DNA from: Lachnospiraceae bacterium GAM79
GTDB lineage: Bacteria; Bacillota; Clostridia; Lachnospirales; Lachnospiraceae
Direction: 5' to 3'
NCBI GenBank assembly: GCA_003584705.1
Contig: AP018536.1
Location: 248,001 to 312,000, forward strand
DNA: 64,000 nt
In this document: positions 8,934 to 17,231 of the stretch, piece by piece
Layout: every line of letters begins with the position of its first letter
How positions within the stretch are numbered: the stretch's first letter is position 1
Position numbers and translations under genes: made by a program
Notes under the pieces: generated by a model
Databases searched by the model: none
What the model was told of the DNA's origin: nothing
What the model saw: only the letters and a program-made list of their open reading frames with translations

Positions 8934-9749
8934 ATGAGGGGCAAATTAATAGTTATCACAGGAGTTATGGCACTGGGGTTGTCTGCCTGCGGAGCACAGG
9001 GGAGTGATCCGGTGGGAGGGAGTAGTAGTTCAGAGGTTATCGGATCCGCAGAGGCTGCGGTAACGGAAGAGAGCACTTCAGAGACTGGTGAATCCATGGA
9101 AGCGACAGTATCCACGGAGACTGTTTCCGACACTACGGCATCCACGACAGGTCCTTCTTACGAAGATGAGGACGCATGGCTTCCCTGGGAAGATTATGGA
9201 GAATGTTCCAACACGGTAAAAGAATTCTACAATGATAATGAAGAAAAGACCTATTATTTCGAAATAGATGAGTTCTATTTTGCTGATGAAAAGTATGCAA
9301 AGGTAAATGATTATCTGCAGCAGATGTATGAGAATTACAGAACCCAGTATGAGGAGGAAGGGGAGAATCACACCGGAGCGTATGAGTTAGTGGATGAAAC
9401 TCTTTCCGAGGGACAGCGGTATGATGACAATTATCTGGTATTCAATGGCATTACTTTAGCGGATGACGAGTATGTCAGCCTGCATTTTAATGACACGGTT
9501 TATTATGCAGGAGCAGCGCATCCATTATCCTATTACATACCCGTGACGATCTCCGTTGCCACCGGCGAAGAAGTCACTCCGGAAGAAGTTTTGGGGAAGA
9601 CCTGGGACGAGATCCGGGCAGCAGGCTCTATTGAAGAAGAAAACGAAGAAAATTTTAATGCCGATTACGGCTTTTACATCACAGAGAAGGAACTGTGCTA
9701 TCTCTATCGCACGAATTTCTTTGTAGAAGAGATTCGGATTTCTCGGTAA
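8934..9749 (+). CDS. Lipoprotein with DUF3298/DUF4163 (RsiV-like) domain
   Basis: 271 aa with AAGGAGAG before the ATG. The signal peptide ends in LSACG (Cys19 lipidated), followed by a Ser/Thr/Glu-rich linker to about residue 80. From FEIDEFYFADEK on, the sequence resembles DUF4163 and then DUF3298, with YYAGAAHPLSYYIPV matching the GxAHPN-like signature. In B. subtilis RsiV these domains bind lysozyme; here there is no anti-sigma part, so only a cell-surface lipoprotein can be claimed. Confidence 0.75.
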   Translation: MRGKLIVITGVMALGLSACGAQGSDPVGGSSSSEVIGSAEAAVTEESTSETGESMEATVSTETVSDTTASTTGPSYEDEDAWLPWEDYGECSNTVKEFYNDNEEKTYYFEIDEFYFADEKYAKVNDYLQQMYENYRTQYEEEGENHTGAYELVDETLSEGQRYDDNYLVFNGITLADDEYVSLHFNDTVYYAGAAHPLSYYIPVTISVATGEEVTPEEVLGKTWDEIRAAGSIEEENEENFNADYGFYITEKELCYLYRTNFFVEEIRISR

Positions 9750-9759
9750 AGGAATCGGA

Positions 9760-9788
9760 TTGAACTGACAGGGCAAAAGAGGTATACT
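9760..9788 (+). promoter_or_regulatory. Candidate promoter of the 9818 gene
   Basis: TTGAAC (9760-9765), 17-nt spacer, TATACT (9783-9788), 30 nt before the start codon. Confidence 0.5.
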
Positions 9789-9817
9789 TATTTCCGGAAA
9801 CGAACGGAGGTACCGGG

Positions 9818-10411
9818 ATGGAAAAGTTTACCCCTTCAGAGCTTTGTGCAGACATTAAGATCTATGATTATAAGCAGAAAGTAAAATATGATGAGAAATC
9901 CCTGGTGATTTTTGAGAAAACAGGGAAAATGATAACAGCCGGAAAAGAGTGCGAAGGCATGCTTTACGCTCTTCCGGCTAATTCTATTGGTTTTTCTCCG
10001 ATCGTATTGGGAAGAGTCAGCGACTATACCTGTGCGGAAAAGATGCTAAAGCAGATGCTGTGCCGGTATCTTGGCAAGGCATCATTTACGGGATACGGAG
10101 AAGGGCTTATTTTTATTCACGAGAAGCTGAACGAAGTGGAAATGAAAGCCTATTTCGATCTTCTGTATCAGGCGGGAGCCAAAAATGTGGTCTATGCAGA
10201 TGAAAGCGTGAAAGGAATCCCGGAGGGAACTCCCTGGGAGGATGTGATCTGGGGAATGAAGAACACTTATAAAAATCTTCGTTTTGCCGTGGAGATTACG
10301 AAGGAACAGCCCATGGATTATCTCAGATATTCGCTGGCGGAGCTGGCAGAGAACTGTAAGCGGTGGGGGCTGGAAGAGGAATATAACAAAAGAGTAATGG
10401 AGATGAAATAA
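9818..10411 (+). CDS. Unknown protein coupled to the HD-GYP gene
   Basis: 197 aa with CGGAGGTACCGGG before the ATG. Mixed alpha/beta, soluble, no signal peptide or membrane helix. I do not recognise the family. Visible features are a Lys/Tyr-rich N-terminus, a central stretch with FSPIVLGRVSDYTCAEKML, and an acidic helical C-terminus. Its stop overlaps the ATG of the HD-GYP gene by one base (TAATG), so the two are almost certainly translated together and may work in one signalling step. Function not inferred beyond that. Confidence 0.7.
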   Translation: MEKFTPSELCADIKIYDYKQKVKYDEKSLVIFEKTGKMITAGKECEGMLYALPANSIGFSPIVLGRVSDYTCAEKMLKQMLCRYLGKASFTGYGEGLIFIHEKLNEVEMKAYFDLLYQAGAKNVVYADESVKGIPEGTPWEDVIWGMKNTYKNLRFAVEITKEQPMDYLRYSLAELAENCKRWGLEEEYNKRVMEMK

Positions 10412-11613
10412 TGGTATTAGATGTTTTAGGATTACTGTCAGCCTGTTCGTATGCTTTGGACTGTGTGGAGGCAGAACTGGTACATGTGTCTGACAAACAT
10501 GCGAAGCGTGTGGCATACATGAGTGTCTGCATGGCAGAGCAGCTGGGGATCAGCGATGAGAGCCTGCAGGATCTGGCAGCATGTGCCCTGTTGCATGATA
10601 ATGCACTGACACAGTATATTCAGGAAGAATTACATAAGGATGTTGCAAATGTTCCGCAAGCTTCTCAGGTAGGAATTCACTGTACCCTGGGTGAAAAAAA
10701 TATACAGAGACTTCCCTTCCATACGGATGTGAAGAATGTAATTCTGTATCACCATGAAAATGCCAATGGGAGTGGACCGTTTGGAAAAACATGGGAAGAG
10801 ATTCCGCTTTTTTCCCGCATCATTCATTTAGGCGATCTGTTGGACCGGGCGTACGGTGCAAAGGGCTTCACGGAGGATATTTTCAATAAAGCTTGTGGAT
10901 ATCTTCACAAAAATGAAGGAACCGTTGTGGACAAGGAATGTGTGGATGCTTTCCTGCAGGCATTTCCCCTGCCGCATTTTCTGACACTGGGAGAGGATAG
11001 CTTTGAGAAAAATCTGTGGGAGAAAATCCCCCGCATCAAACAGGAGCTAAGCTTCGCACAGATCAAGGAACTGGCCCGTTTTTTTGCACAGATCGTTGAT
11101 TACAAGTCACCCTTTACCAGCACCCATTCCATTGGTGTGGCGGAGGATGCGGAGCGCCTAAGCCGCTATATGGGCTTTGATGAAGAGACCGTGCAGAAAA
11201 TGTACCTGGCGGGCGCTTTACATGATATCGGAAAAGTGGCGGTAGGTAATGAGATCCTGGAGAAGCCGGGAAGGCTTACGGAGGACGAATTTGCTGTGAT
11301 GAAACATCATGCGGCATATACCTATTATATTCTGTCAGGCGTAGATGATTTTGACGAGATCCGCGACTGGGCGGCATTCCACCATGAGCGGCTGGACGGA
11401 ACCGGATATCCTTTCGGGAAGACCGCCGCAGAGCTGAACACGCAGGAGCGCATGATGGCCTGTATAGACATCTATCAGGCACTGACGGAAAGCCGTCCCT
11501 ATAAACAGGGCATGCCTCACGAAAAAGCTTGTGAGATCCTGCGGGATATGGCGAATAAGGGCTGGCTGGATGAAACGATTGTGAAACAGGTCGAGGATTG
11601 CTTTCGGGGATAA
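10411..11613 (+). CDS. Tandem HD-GYP protein, putative c-di-GMP phosphodiesterase
   Basis: 400 aa. The C-terminal half (residues 215-395) is an HD-GYP domain. HDIGK at about 271, a KHH helix, HHERLDGTGYPFG at about 324 and the RPYKQG segment supply metal ligands and the GYP loop. HD-GYP enzymes hydrolyse cyclic di-GMP. The N-terminal half repeats the plan in decayed form: LLHDNAL near residue 54 and HHENANGSGPFG near 112. The protein therefore looks like two HD-GYP units, one probably regulatory. No membrane helices or receiver domain, so input presumably comes through the first half or the coupled 9818 gene product. Confidence 0.85.
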   Translation: MVLDVLGLLSACSYALDCVEAELVHVSDKHAKRVAYMSVCMAEQLGISDESLQDLAACALLHDNALTQYIQEELHKDVANVPQASQVGIHCTLGEKNIQRLPFHTDVKNVILYHHENANGSGPFGKTWEEIPLFSRIIHLGDLLDRAYGAKGFTEDIFNKACGYLHKNEGTVVDKECVDAFLQAFPLPHFLTLGEDSFEKNLWEKIPRIKQELSFAQIKELARFFAQIVDYKSPFTSTHSIGVAEDAERLSRYMGFDEETVQKMYLAGALHDIGKVAVGNEILEKPGRLTEDEFAVMKHHAAYTYYILSGVDDFDEIRDWAAFHHERLDGTGYPFGKTAAELNTQERMMACIDIYQALTESRPYKQGMPHEKACEILRDMANKGWLDETIVKQVEDCFRG

Positions 11614-11674
11614 AAGATGTGAGGGCGATTATTGCAGGATTAATATGACGCAGATATAGGGAAGGTATAAAGAT

Positions 11675-12196
11675 ATGGACAACTTTATAGAAGCTTTGTA
11701 TGGACAACCGGAAGGAACTATTCCGGAGGAGTATGATTGGTTTGCTCCGCTGTTGGGTGATTGGGAGTTTGATTATAAAGATAAGTTTATAGATGGTGAT
11801 CATAACAGGCCACAGCGTCAATTAAAGGGAGAGTGGATCTTTAGGCGGGTATTGAACGGGATAGGCATTGAAGATATGTTCATATGTCCTTCCAGAGCAA
11901 CGAGGGAGACTTCTCCACAGCCGGATGGTGAGTATGGTGTTGGACTCAGAATATATAATTCAAAGACTCATTGTTATGATATGGTATATGCATGCAAGAG
12001 TAAATTTACAAATTTGTGTTTTACCATGGAAAATGGAATATTGACGGGAACTGTTCTGGAAAATCCCAATCGAAAATGGCGATTTGTGGAAAGAAATGAA
12101 AATACATTTCATTGGCAGAATATTACCATTCAGGAGAATGGTGACATTACTGTAAATTGTGAGGTTTTCGGGAAAAGAAAAAGCGAGGAAGCGTAA
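11675..12196 (+). CDS. Lipocalin-like small protein of unknown function
   Basis: 173 aa, soluble. LLGDWEFDYKDKF near residue 27 is a G-x-W opening typical of lipocalin-like or DUF1579-type beta-barrels. The rest alternates short beta-rich stretches (GEWIFRRVLNG, KWRFVERNENTFHWQNI). Ligand unknown. The ATG follows GGGAAGG. The acetyltransferase gene begins 3 bp after the stop, so the two are co-transcribed. Family assignment is by fold impression only. Confidence 0.6.
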   Translation: MDNFIEALYGQPEGTIPEEYDWFAPLLGDWEFDYKDKFIDGDHNRPQRQLKGEWIFRRVLNGIGIEDMFICPSRATRETSPQPDGEYGVGLRIYNSKTHCYDMVYACKSKFTNLCFTMENGILTGTVLENPNRKWRFVERNENTFHWQNITIQENGDITVNCEVFGKRKSEEA

Positions 12197-12199
12197 AAC

Positions 12200-12793
12200 A
12201 TGAACGTTATAGACATTATGAAGCGCCCTGCGGCCTATGCCAGTGGCTATGAAAATATCCCGGGAGAGGAACAGAACCGGGCAAAACAGCTTTGCTGGGA
12301 ATATAATAGAACGGCTCCGAGTGAACAGCAGAAGCGGCGGGAAATCTTACAGGAGCTTTTGGGAACCTGTCATCCGATGACAGGCATTGAACCGGATTTT
12401 CACTGCGATTATGGATTTAATATTCATACCCACGGACTTACAGTCATCAATTATAACTGTGTCATTCTGGATACCTCACCCGTCAATATCGGTGCGGGTG
12501 CATTTATCGCGCCCGGCGTCTGTCTGGCCTGCTCCGGACATGCGGTTGACCCGGGACAGCGCAGTCAGGGAATCGGTACTTCTGCACCCATCACGCTGGA
12601 AGAAAATGTATGGATCGGAGCAAATGCCACGGTCTGCGGTGGTGTAACCATCGGCGCGGGTTCTGTGATCGGCGCCGGAAGTGTGGTTACCCATGATATT
12701 CCGGCGGGAGTGATTGCAGCAGGCGTTCCCTGCCGGGTGATCCGTCCCATTACGGAGAAAGATAAGATCCGGCCGGAGGACATTCTTTTCTAA
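12200..12793 (+). CDS. Sugar O-acetyltransferase, hexapeptide repeat (Maa/LacA-like)
   Basis: 197 aa. The first 60 residues form the helical maltose/galactoside acetyltransferase cap (EQNRAKQLCWEYNRTAP). From residue 75 a left-handed beta-helix of hexapeptide repeats follows, with the catalytic-region signature CSGHAVDP containing the active His, then NVWIGANATVCGGVTIGAGS. These enzymes transfer acetyl from acetyl-CoA to sugars; length is normal for the family. Actual acceptor unknown. Cotranscribed with the 11675 gene. Confidence 0.9.
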   Translation: MNVIDIMKRPAAYASGYENIPGEEQNRAKQLCWEYNRTAPSEQQKRREILQELLGTCHPMTGIEPDFHCDYGFNIHTHGLTVINYNCVILDTSPVNIGAGAFIAPGVCLACSGHAVDPGQRSQGIGTSAPITLEENVWIGANATVCGGVTIGAGSVIGAGSVVTHDIPAGVIAAGVPCRVIRPITEKDKIRPEDILF

Positions 12794-12808
12794 AAAAGAT
12801 GACGATAG

Positions 12809-12855
12809 CCCCACTCTTGTGTTACTATGGTGGAAAATAATACAAAGGAGTGGGG
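12809..12855 (+). promoter_or_regulatory. Hairpin that would cover the next gene's ribosome binding site
   Basis: CCCCACTC (12809-12816) pairs perfectly with GAGTGGGG (12848-12855). The right arm contains the GGAG that serves the ATG at 12861, so a folded transcript would mask it. It may also act as a weak terminator for the acetyltransferase gene, but no T run follows. Confidence 0.35.
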
Positions 12856-12860
12856 AGAAT

Positions 12861-13457
12861 ATGTTTACAAAAAGGAGTTGGGAATCCTTTTATTCCGGTC
12901 TCATTATGGTGGGACTGGTATTTATGGTGTTCCCGGTTATTTATTTCTGCGGTGCGACAAAGGAGAAGCAGATCCTGCCGCCGCTTATCATGTTTCTGCT
13001 GGGTCTGGTGATCTTCGTGATTAGTGTTCACTTTTCTGTCAAATACCACAAGGAGAAAACGAAATACACCAAATATAAGATCGACAAGTCTCTGACCTAC
13101 ACATTCACCTTAACTTACGGGGATAAGGTGGAGACCGTCACGGATTTTTCCCAGATCGAATATGCCATCAAGTGGCTGGCGAAATACCGGACGGGCCATG
13201 TGGAGATCGCAGTCACGCCTACTATGGGAAGCCTGAAAAAGTTCTACATCTGCTACACCGACAAAGATCCGTACATTCACATGCTGATCGAGCAGGAGAG
13301 AGAAGACGGCGTGGGATATTGGGAAGAACGGGGAAATTCTTACAAGATTCCCATTATGACACTCGAGCGGCTCTATGTGAAACATAAGATGATTTCGTTT
13401 GATTACCTGAACCGCAGGGAGACTGGTGTGGATGCAAGGGAAGGACTGATCCTATGA
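12861..13457 (+). CDS. Two-helix membrane protein of unknown function
   Basis: 198 aa. Two membrane helices occupy about residues 13-32 and 38-58, followed by a soluble cytoplasmic domain of about 135 residues rich in Lys, Tyr and Thr. ATG 12861 is chosen over the longer frame from 12819, which starts inside the hairpin. The stop overlaps the next ATG by 4 bp (ATGA). Not recognised; together with the next two small genes it forms a cluster of membrane proteins. Confidence 0.7.
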   Translation: MFTKRSWESFYSGLIMVGLVFMVFPVIYFCGATKEKQILPPLIMFLLGLVIFVISVHFSVKYHKEKTKYTKYKIDKSLTYTFTLTYGDKVETVTDFSQIEYAIKWLAKYRTGHVEIAVTPTMGSLKKFYICYTDKDPYIHMLIEQEREDGVGYWEERGNSYKIPIMTLERLYVKHKMISFDYLNRRETGVDAREGLIL

Positions 13458-13681
13458 TGCAGCGCTGGCGGGAAAAACTGAAATATATAGAAGCCGGAAT
13501 GATCATCAGTGCGTTGATCCTTTTTGTGGCAACGTTGATATTCGGAGACAACCTCACGCTGGAAGTGATCGCATTTATAGTAGGAACCGTGTTGTTTTCC
13601 CGTGTGATCGAGCGTATGGATAAAAAAGAAATCGAGAAAATGAAACGCCAGGAAGAGGAAGAACTGAAAGATATTGTCTGA
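13454..13681 (+). CDS. Small two-helix membrane protein
   Basis: 75 aa with two hydrophobic helices (about residues 14-31 and 35-48) and a strongly charged C-terminal helix (ERMDKKEIEKMKRQEEEE). Translationally coupled to the preceding gene through ATGA. Unknown function; perhaps a subunit of a complex with the upstream protein. Confidence 0.65.
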   Translation: MMQRWREKLKYIEAGMIISALILFVATLIFGDNLTLEVIAFIVGTVLFSRVIERMDKKEIEKMKRQEEEELKDIV

Positions 13682-13722
13682 GAATAAATCCTGTTTCCCA
13701 AAGGAAGAATGATTGACACGGA

Positions 13723-13740
13723 GGTTAGCGAGTGCTAACC
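13723..13740 (+). promoter_or_regulatory. Short perfect dyad upstream of small-protein/LysR genes
   Basis: GGTTAGC and GCTAACC flank a 4-nt centre (GAGT). LysR regulators often bind dyads of this sort near their own gene, but T-N11-A spacing is not evident and a short RNA hairpin is an alternative. Confidence 0.3.
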
Positions 13741-13778
13741 ATAGGAAGAGATTTTGAAAACTTTGGGAGTGACAATAT

Positions 13779-13868
13779 ATGGATCTGGCATTCTGGCTGG
13801 CGATTGCAGCAGCGATCCTGTGCGTTGCTGTCGCCATTTACGGTGAAAGTAAAAAGGATAAAAAATAG
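13779..13868 (+). CDS. 29-aa single-pass membrane peptide
   Basis: ATG at 13779 with GGGAGTG upstream. The product begins MDLAFWLAIAAAILCVAV, one membrane helix followed by a KKDKK tail. It sits 8 bp before the LysR gene. Too short for family recognition, but start signal, composition and tight spacing argue it is translated. Confidence 0.5.
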   Translation: MDLAFWLAIAAAILCVAVAIYGESKKDKK

Positions 13869-13876
13869 GGAAAAGA

Positions 13877-14776
13877 ATGACACTTCAGCAATTAAAGTAT
13901 GTAATAACGGTAGCAGAGACCGGCACCATCACGGAAGCAGCCAACAGGCTGTATGTTTCACAGCCCAGTTTAACCAACGCGATCCACGAGTTGGAAAAGG
14001 AAATGAATATTGTTATTTTCAACCGGACCAACAAGGGGATCACGCTTTCCAAAGAGGGAGATGACTTTTTGGGATATGCGAGACAGGTGCTGGAGCAGGC
14101 GGCGATCCTTGAGGATAAATACAAGGGAAATCTCGGGGGCAAAAAACAGTTCTGCGTATCCACCCAGCATTATTCCTTTGCCGTCAACGCATTCGTGGAC
14201 CTGATCAAACAGTACGGGCAGGAAGAATACGATTTCAGCCTGCGGGAGACACAGACCTATGAGATCATAGAAGATGTGGCGCGTCTGCGCAGCGAGATCG
14301 GAATCCTGTTTTTGAATGATTTCAATGAAGCGGTACTCAGTAAGCTGTTGAAATCCCATGATCTGGAATTCCACCAGTTGTTTGTTGCCAGTCCCCATGT
14401 ATTTATCAGCAGAAAACATCCGCTGGCGGGTAACAGCATAATTACGAACGAAGAACTGGAAGAATACCCGTACCTGTCTTTTGAACAGGGAGAGCACAAT
14501 TCCTTTTATTTTTCAGAGGAAATCTTCTCTGATTTTGAACGCAGGAAAAATATCCGTGTGCGGGACAGAGCGACACTGTTCAATCTGCTGATCGGCCTGA
14601 ACGGTTACACCGTGTGCAGCGGCGTGATCGATAAAAAATTAAACGGAAAAGATATTATCGCCGTGCCACTGGCAGATGAGAGTGACATGCGGATCGGTTA
14701 TATCACACACAGAAAAGGAATGCTCAGCAGACTGGGTACTACCTACCTGGAAGCACTGCAGAAGTATTTAGGATGA
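13877..14776 (+). CDS. LysR-family transcriptional regulator
   Basis: 299 aa, normal family length. Residues 1-60 hold the winged HTH (MTLQQLKYVITVAETGTITE, then LYVSQPSLTNAIHELE). From residue 90 on is the two-lobed periplasmic-binding-protein-like effector domain. It is transcribed toward the methionine-synthase-like gene 120 bp downstream and separated from it by a strong terminator, so it probably controls rather than shares that transcript. Effector unknown; a sulfur or methionine signal would fit the neighbour but is inference. Confidence 0.9.
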   Translation: MTLQQLKYVITVAETGTITEAANRLYVSQPSLTNAIHELEKEMNIVIFNRTNKGITLSKEGDDFLGYARQVLEQAAILEDKYKGNLGGKKQFCVSTQHYSFAVNAFVDLIKQYGQEEYDFSLRETQTYEIIEDVARLRSEIGILFLNDFNEAVLSKLLKSHDLEFHQLFVASPHVFISRKHPLAGNSIITNEELEEYPYLSFEQGEHNSFYFSEEIFSDFERRKNIRVRDRATLFNLLIGLNGYTVCSGVIDKKLNGKDIIAVPLADESDMRIGYITHRKGMLSRLGTTYLEALQKYLG

Positions 14777-14778
14777 AT

Positions 14779-14818
14779 GGGTTGCCCATAGCTTTAAACT
14801 ATGGACAACCCTTATTTT
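14779..14818 (+). terminator. Strong terminator after the LysR gene
   Basis: GGGTTGCCCATAG and CTATGGACAACCC form a 13-bp stem with one mismatch and a 7-nt loop, followed by TTATTTTT. The extended upstream reading of the next ORF would start inside it, which supports the later start at 14897. Confidence 0.85.
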
Positions 14819-14826
14819 TACGTATT

Positions 14827-14854
14827 TTGCGGATTTCATCATTTCTCTTATAAT
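14827..14854 (+). promoter_or_regulatory. Promoter of the MetE-like gene
   Basis: TTGCGG (14827-14832), 16-nt spacer, perfect TATAAT (14849-14854), 42 nt before the start codon. No S-box or T-box leader fits between promoter and gene. Confidence 0.6.
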
Positions 14855-14896
14855 GAGGACAATTCAAAAAACGACAAAGAAATGGAGAGAATGACA

Positions 14897-16018
14897 ATGA
14901 GCAATTTACAGACACCTTTTCGCTATGATTTCGTAGGAAGTTTTTTAAGACCGGAGAAGTTGAAGAAAGCAAGAAGACAGTTCAATGAAGGAAAGATCGA
15001 TGCTGCGGCACTGAAGAAAGTGGAAGATGAAGCCATCACAGAGCTTGTGAGCAAGATCAAAGAGCTGGGCTATCATGTGATCACAGACGGTGAATTCCGC
15101 AGAGCCACCTGGCATCTGGATTTCATGTGGGGATTCGACGGCATCGGCCATACCCCTACCAAGACGGGACTTCCGTTCCACGGCGAGGCGGCCATGGTGG
15201 ATGATACCTATATTGTAGGCAAGATCGGACTGACCGGGGAGCATCCTTTTGTAGATCATTTCCGGTTTGTAAAAGCATTAGAGGATGAAAATACCGTAGC
15301 AAAGCAGACCATACCTTCTCCCGCCCAGTTTCTGGCACAGTTTACCATGCCCTTTAACCGAGGCTGCACAGAGAAGCATTATCCGAATGAGCAGGAACTG
15401 GTAAATGACATCGTGGCGGCCTACGGAAAAGTGATCGATGATCTCTATGCGGCAGGATGCCGGAACTTACAGCTGGATGACTGCACCTGGGGCATGTTCG
15501 CAGACAAGATCGGTCATACCCTGTACGGAACCACCAGAGAGGGAATTGTGGAGTTCCAGAAAGCCCACAAGGATATTAACGATAAGGTGATCGCCAATGC
15601 ACCGAAAGATATGATCATCAACACTCATGTATGCCGCGGCAATTTCCATTCCACCTACGCAAGCGAGGGCGCCTATGATTCCGTAGCGGATATCCTGTTC
15701 GGTGAAGAGAATGTGAACGCATATTTCCTGGAGTTTGACGATGAGAGATCCGGTGGTTTCGCACCTTTGGCTAAGGTGTCCGGAGAGAAAAAGGTCGTCC
15801 TGGGACTGATCACTACCAAGTCTCCCGTACTGGAGGACAAACAGGTTGTCATTGACAGAATCCATGATGCGGCAAAATACATTCCACTGGAAAGATTATA
15901 CTTAAGCCCCCAGTGCGGATTTGCTTCCTGCGAGATCGGCAACAAGCTGACCGAGGAAGAACAGTGGGCAAAACTCCGACTTGTGAAAGAAGTGGCGGAG
16001 GAAGTCTGGGGAAAATAA
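14897..16018 (+). CDS. Cobalamin-independent methionine synthase-like (YxjG/YxjH type)
   Basis: 373 aa, matching the short MetE C-terminal-domain-only proteins such as B. subtilis YxjG/YxjH rather than full MetE (about 750 aa). FVGSFLRPEKLKKA opens the barrel and ITDGEFRRATWHLDF is typical. Zinc ligands would be His and Cys of NTHVCRGN (about 243-245) and the Cys of SPQCGF (about 339). The family transfers methyl groups to thiols such as homocysteine; the real methyl donor for the short forms is uncertain. MSNL at 14897 is the start because GGAGAG lies 7 nt ahead. Single gene under its own promoter and terminator, beside a LysR regulator. Confidence 0.85.
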   Translation: MSNLQTPFRYDFVGSFLRPEKLKKARRQFNEGKIDAAALKKVEDEAITELVSKIKELGYHVITDGEFRRATWHLDFMWGFDGIGHTPTKTGLPFHGEAAMVDDTYIVGKIGLTGEHPFVDHFRFVKALEDENTVAKQTIPSPAQFLAQFTMPFNRGCTEKHYPNEQELVNDIVAAYGKVIDDLYAAGCRNLQLDDCTWGMFADKIGHTLYGTTREGIVEFQKAHKDINDKVIANAPKDMIINTHVCRGNFHSTYASEGAYDSVADILFGEENVNAYFLEFDDERSGGFAPLAKVSGEKKVVLGLITTKSPVLEDKQVVIDRIHDAAKYIPLERLYLSPQCGFASCEIGNKLTEEEQWAKLRLVKEVAEEVWGK

Positions 16019-16028
16019 ATAAACGTGG

Positions 16029-16066
16029 TTCCGGCGATTACCAGAGAGGTGGTCGCCGGAATTTTA
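16029..16066 (+). terminator. Terminator of the MetE-like gene
   Basis: TTCCGGCGA (16029-16037) pairs perfectly with TCGCCGGAA (16053-16061) and TTTTAATT follows. Confidence 0.85.
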
Positions 16067-16077
16067 ATTATATTCAA

Positions 16078-16106
16078 TTGTCTCATTTTTCTGGATAGGC
16101 TATAAT
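16078..16106 (+). promoter_or_regulatory. Promoter of the 16196 gene
   Basis: TTGTCT (16078-16083), 17-nt spacer, perfect TATAAT (16101-16106). An AT-rich leader of about 90 nt follows before the start. Confidence 0.6.
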
Positions 16107-16195
16107 ATACCTATGGTTATCCCTGTTTAACATTTTCTAAATGGGTATTTTTGAAATATTTTGAATATGAAAAATAATACGGAGGAAGCAAAAAC

Positions 16196-17095
16196 ATGAA
16201 TAAACAAACAGCCCATTACCATCTTCCCGGTCTGTTTGAATTCTATGAATTATACAGAATGTTCCTGCCGTTGTTTCGGGAGCATCGGGAATATTTTTAC
16301 GACTGGTGCGACATCGGTTCCATCTACGGAGCCCCGCCGGACTGCATCTGGGGAGGCGGCCGGGTCTCACTGGAGGATCACGACGCAGGAGAAGTGCTGG
16401 CACTGTTACAGGAATACGGGATCTCAGCACGTCTGACCTTCAGCAATTCAAAGCTTATCGAAGAACATCTTTCCGACAGAAAATGCAATGAACTCTGTGC
16501 CCTGTTTGCGGAAAATGCAACCCCGGAGAACGGCGTGATCGTCCACTCGGAGCTGCTGTTACAGTATCTGAAAAGTCATTATCCGGAGCTTTATCCGGTA
16601 TCCTCCACCACAAAAGTACTGACGGATTTTGAAGCGTTAAAAAAGGAAGCAGACAGAGAAGATTTTCGCTACGTCGTACCGGATTTCCGCCTGAACAAGG
16701 CTTATGAAAAATTAAATACGCTGACAGAATCACAGAAAGACAAAGTGGAGTTTTTGTGCAATGAGTGCTGCTATTTTGGCTGCAAGGACAGGAAGGAATG
16801 CTACGAAGCCGTCAGCCGCAGGAATCTGGGAGAGGAGCCGGATTTTAGTTGTACCTCACCGGGGGCGGAGGAGGGCTATCGTTTCTCCAAAGTTATGAAA
16901 AATCCCGGATTTATCAGTGTGGGAGATATTCAGAAGATCTATCTGTCTATGGGATTTTCCAATTATAAGATCGAGGGCCGAGGACTGGGCAGTGCACTGG
17001 TTCTGGAATTTTTACTGTATTATATGACGAAACCGGAGTACCAGCTGCAGGTCAGAGAAGAAATCTATCTGGACAATATGCTGGATCTGTTTTAA
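16196..17095 (+). CDS. Cysteine-motif protein, possibly peptidase-U32-like
   Basis: 299 aa, cytoplasmic, with ACGGAGGAAG before the ATG. The middle reads as an alternating barrel. At about residues 188-205 lies CNECCYFGCKDRKECYEA, which resembles the Cys-rich NE-x-C...C-x-x-R segment that binds an iron-sulfur cluster in U32-type proteins (UbiU/UbiV, YegQ). This likeness is from memory and the protein is shorter than most U32 enzymes, so the family call is tentative. Own promoter; no operon partners. Confidence 0.55.
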   Translation: MNKQTAHYHLPGLFEFYELYRMFLPLFREHREYFYDWCDIGSIYGAPPDCIWGGGRVSLEDHDAGEVLALLQEYGISARLTFSNSKLIEEHLSDRKCNELCALFAENATPENGVIVHSELLLQYLKSHYPELYPVSSTTKVLTDFEALKKEADREDFRYVVPDFRLNKAYEKLNTLTESQKDKVEFLCNECCYFGCKDRKECYEAVSRRNLGEEPDFSCTSPGAEEGYRFSKVMKNPGFISVGDIQKIYLSMGFSNYKIEGRGLGSALVLEFLLYYMTKPEYQLQVREEIYLDNMLDLF

Positions 17096-17118
17096 TTATT
17101 TGAGCCACCACCTCATAA

Positions 17119-17223
17119 ATGAGCAAAATCAGCTGCGTAGCAGATGGCGGCAGGGTCGTTGCTGTAGGAACTCTGGAGCAGATCAAGGCAGATGCCGACA
17201 GCATTACAGGAAAATATCTGTAA
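17119..17223 (+). pseudogene. Remnant of a UvrA-like gene (end of an ABC domain)
   Basis: A 34-codon frame ends in GGRVVAVGTLEQIKAD...ITGKYL and stops. This closely resembles the end of an ABC domain in excinuclease UvrA (family pattern GG-x-VVAxGTPEEI...S-x-TGxYL). Nothing upstream in this frame continues the homology, so it is a decayed fragment of a duplicate uvrA-type gene. Only about 25 residues support the call. Confidence 0.5.
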
Positions 17224-17231
17224 AAAATCAA

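Noticed and set aside
14855-14896. S-box or T-box leader before the MetE-like gene
   Set aside because: Only about 40 nt lie between the -10 box and the start, too short for either, and the hairpin upstream is the LysR terminator.
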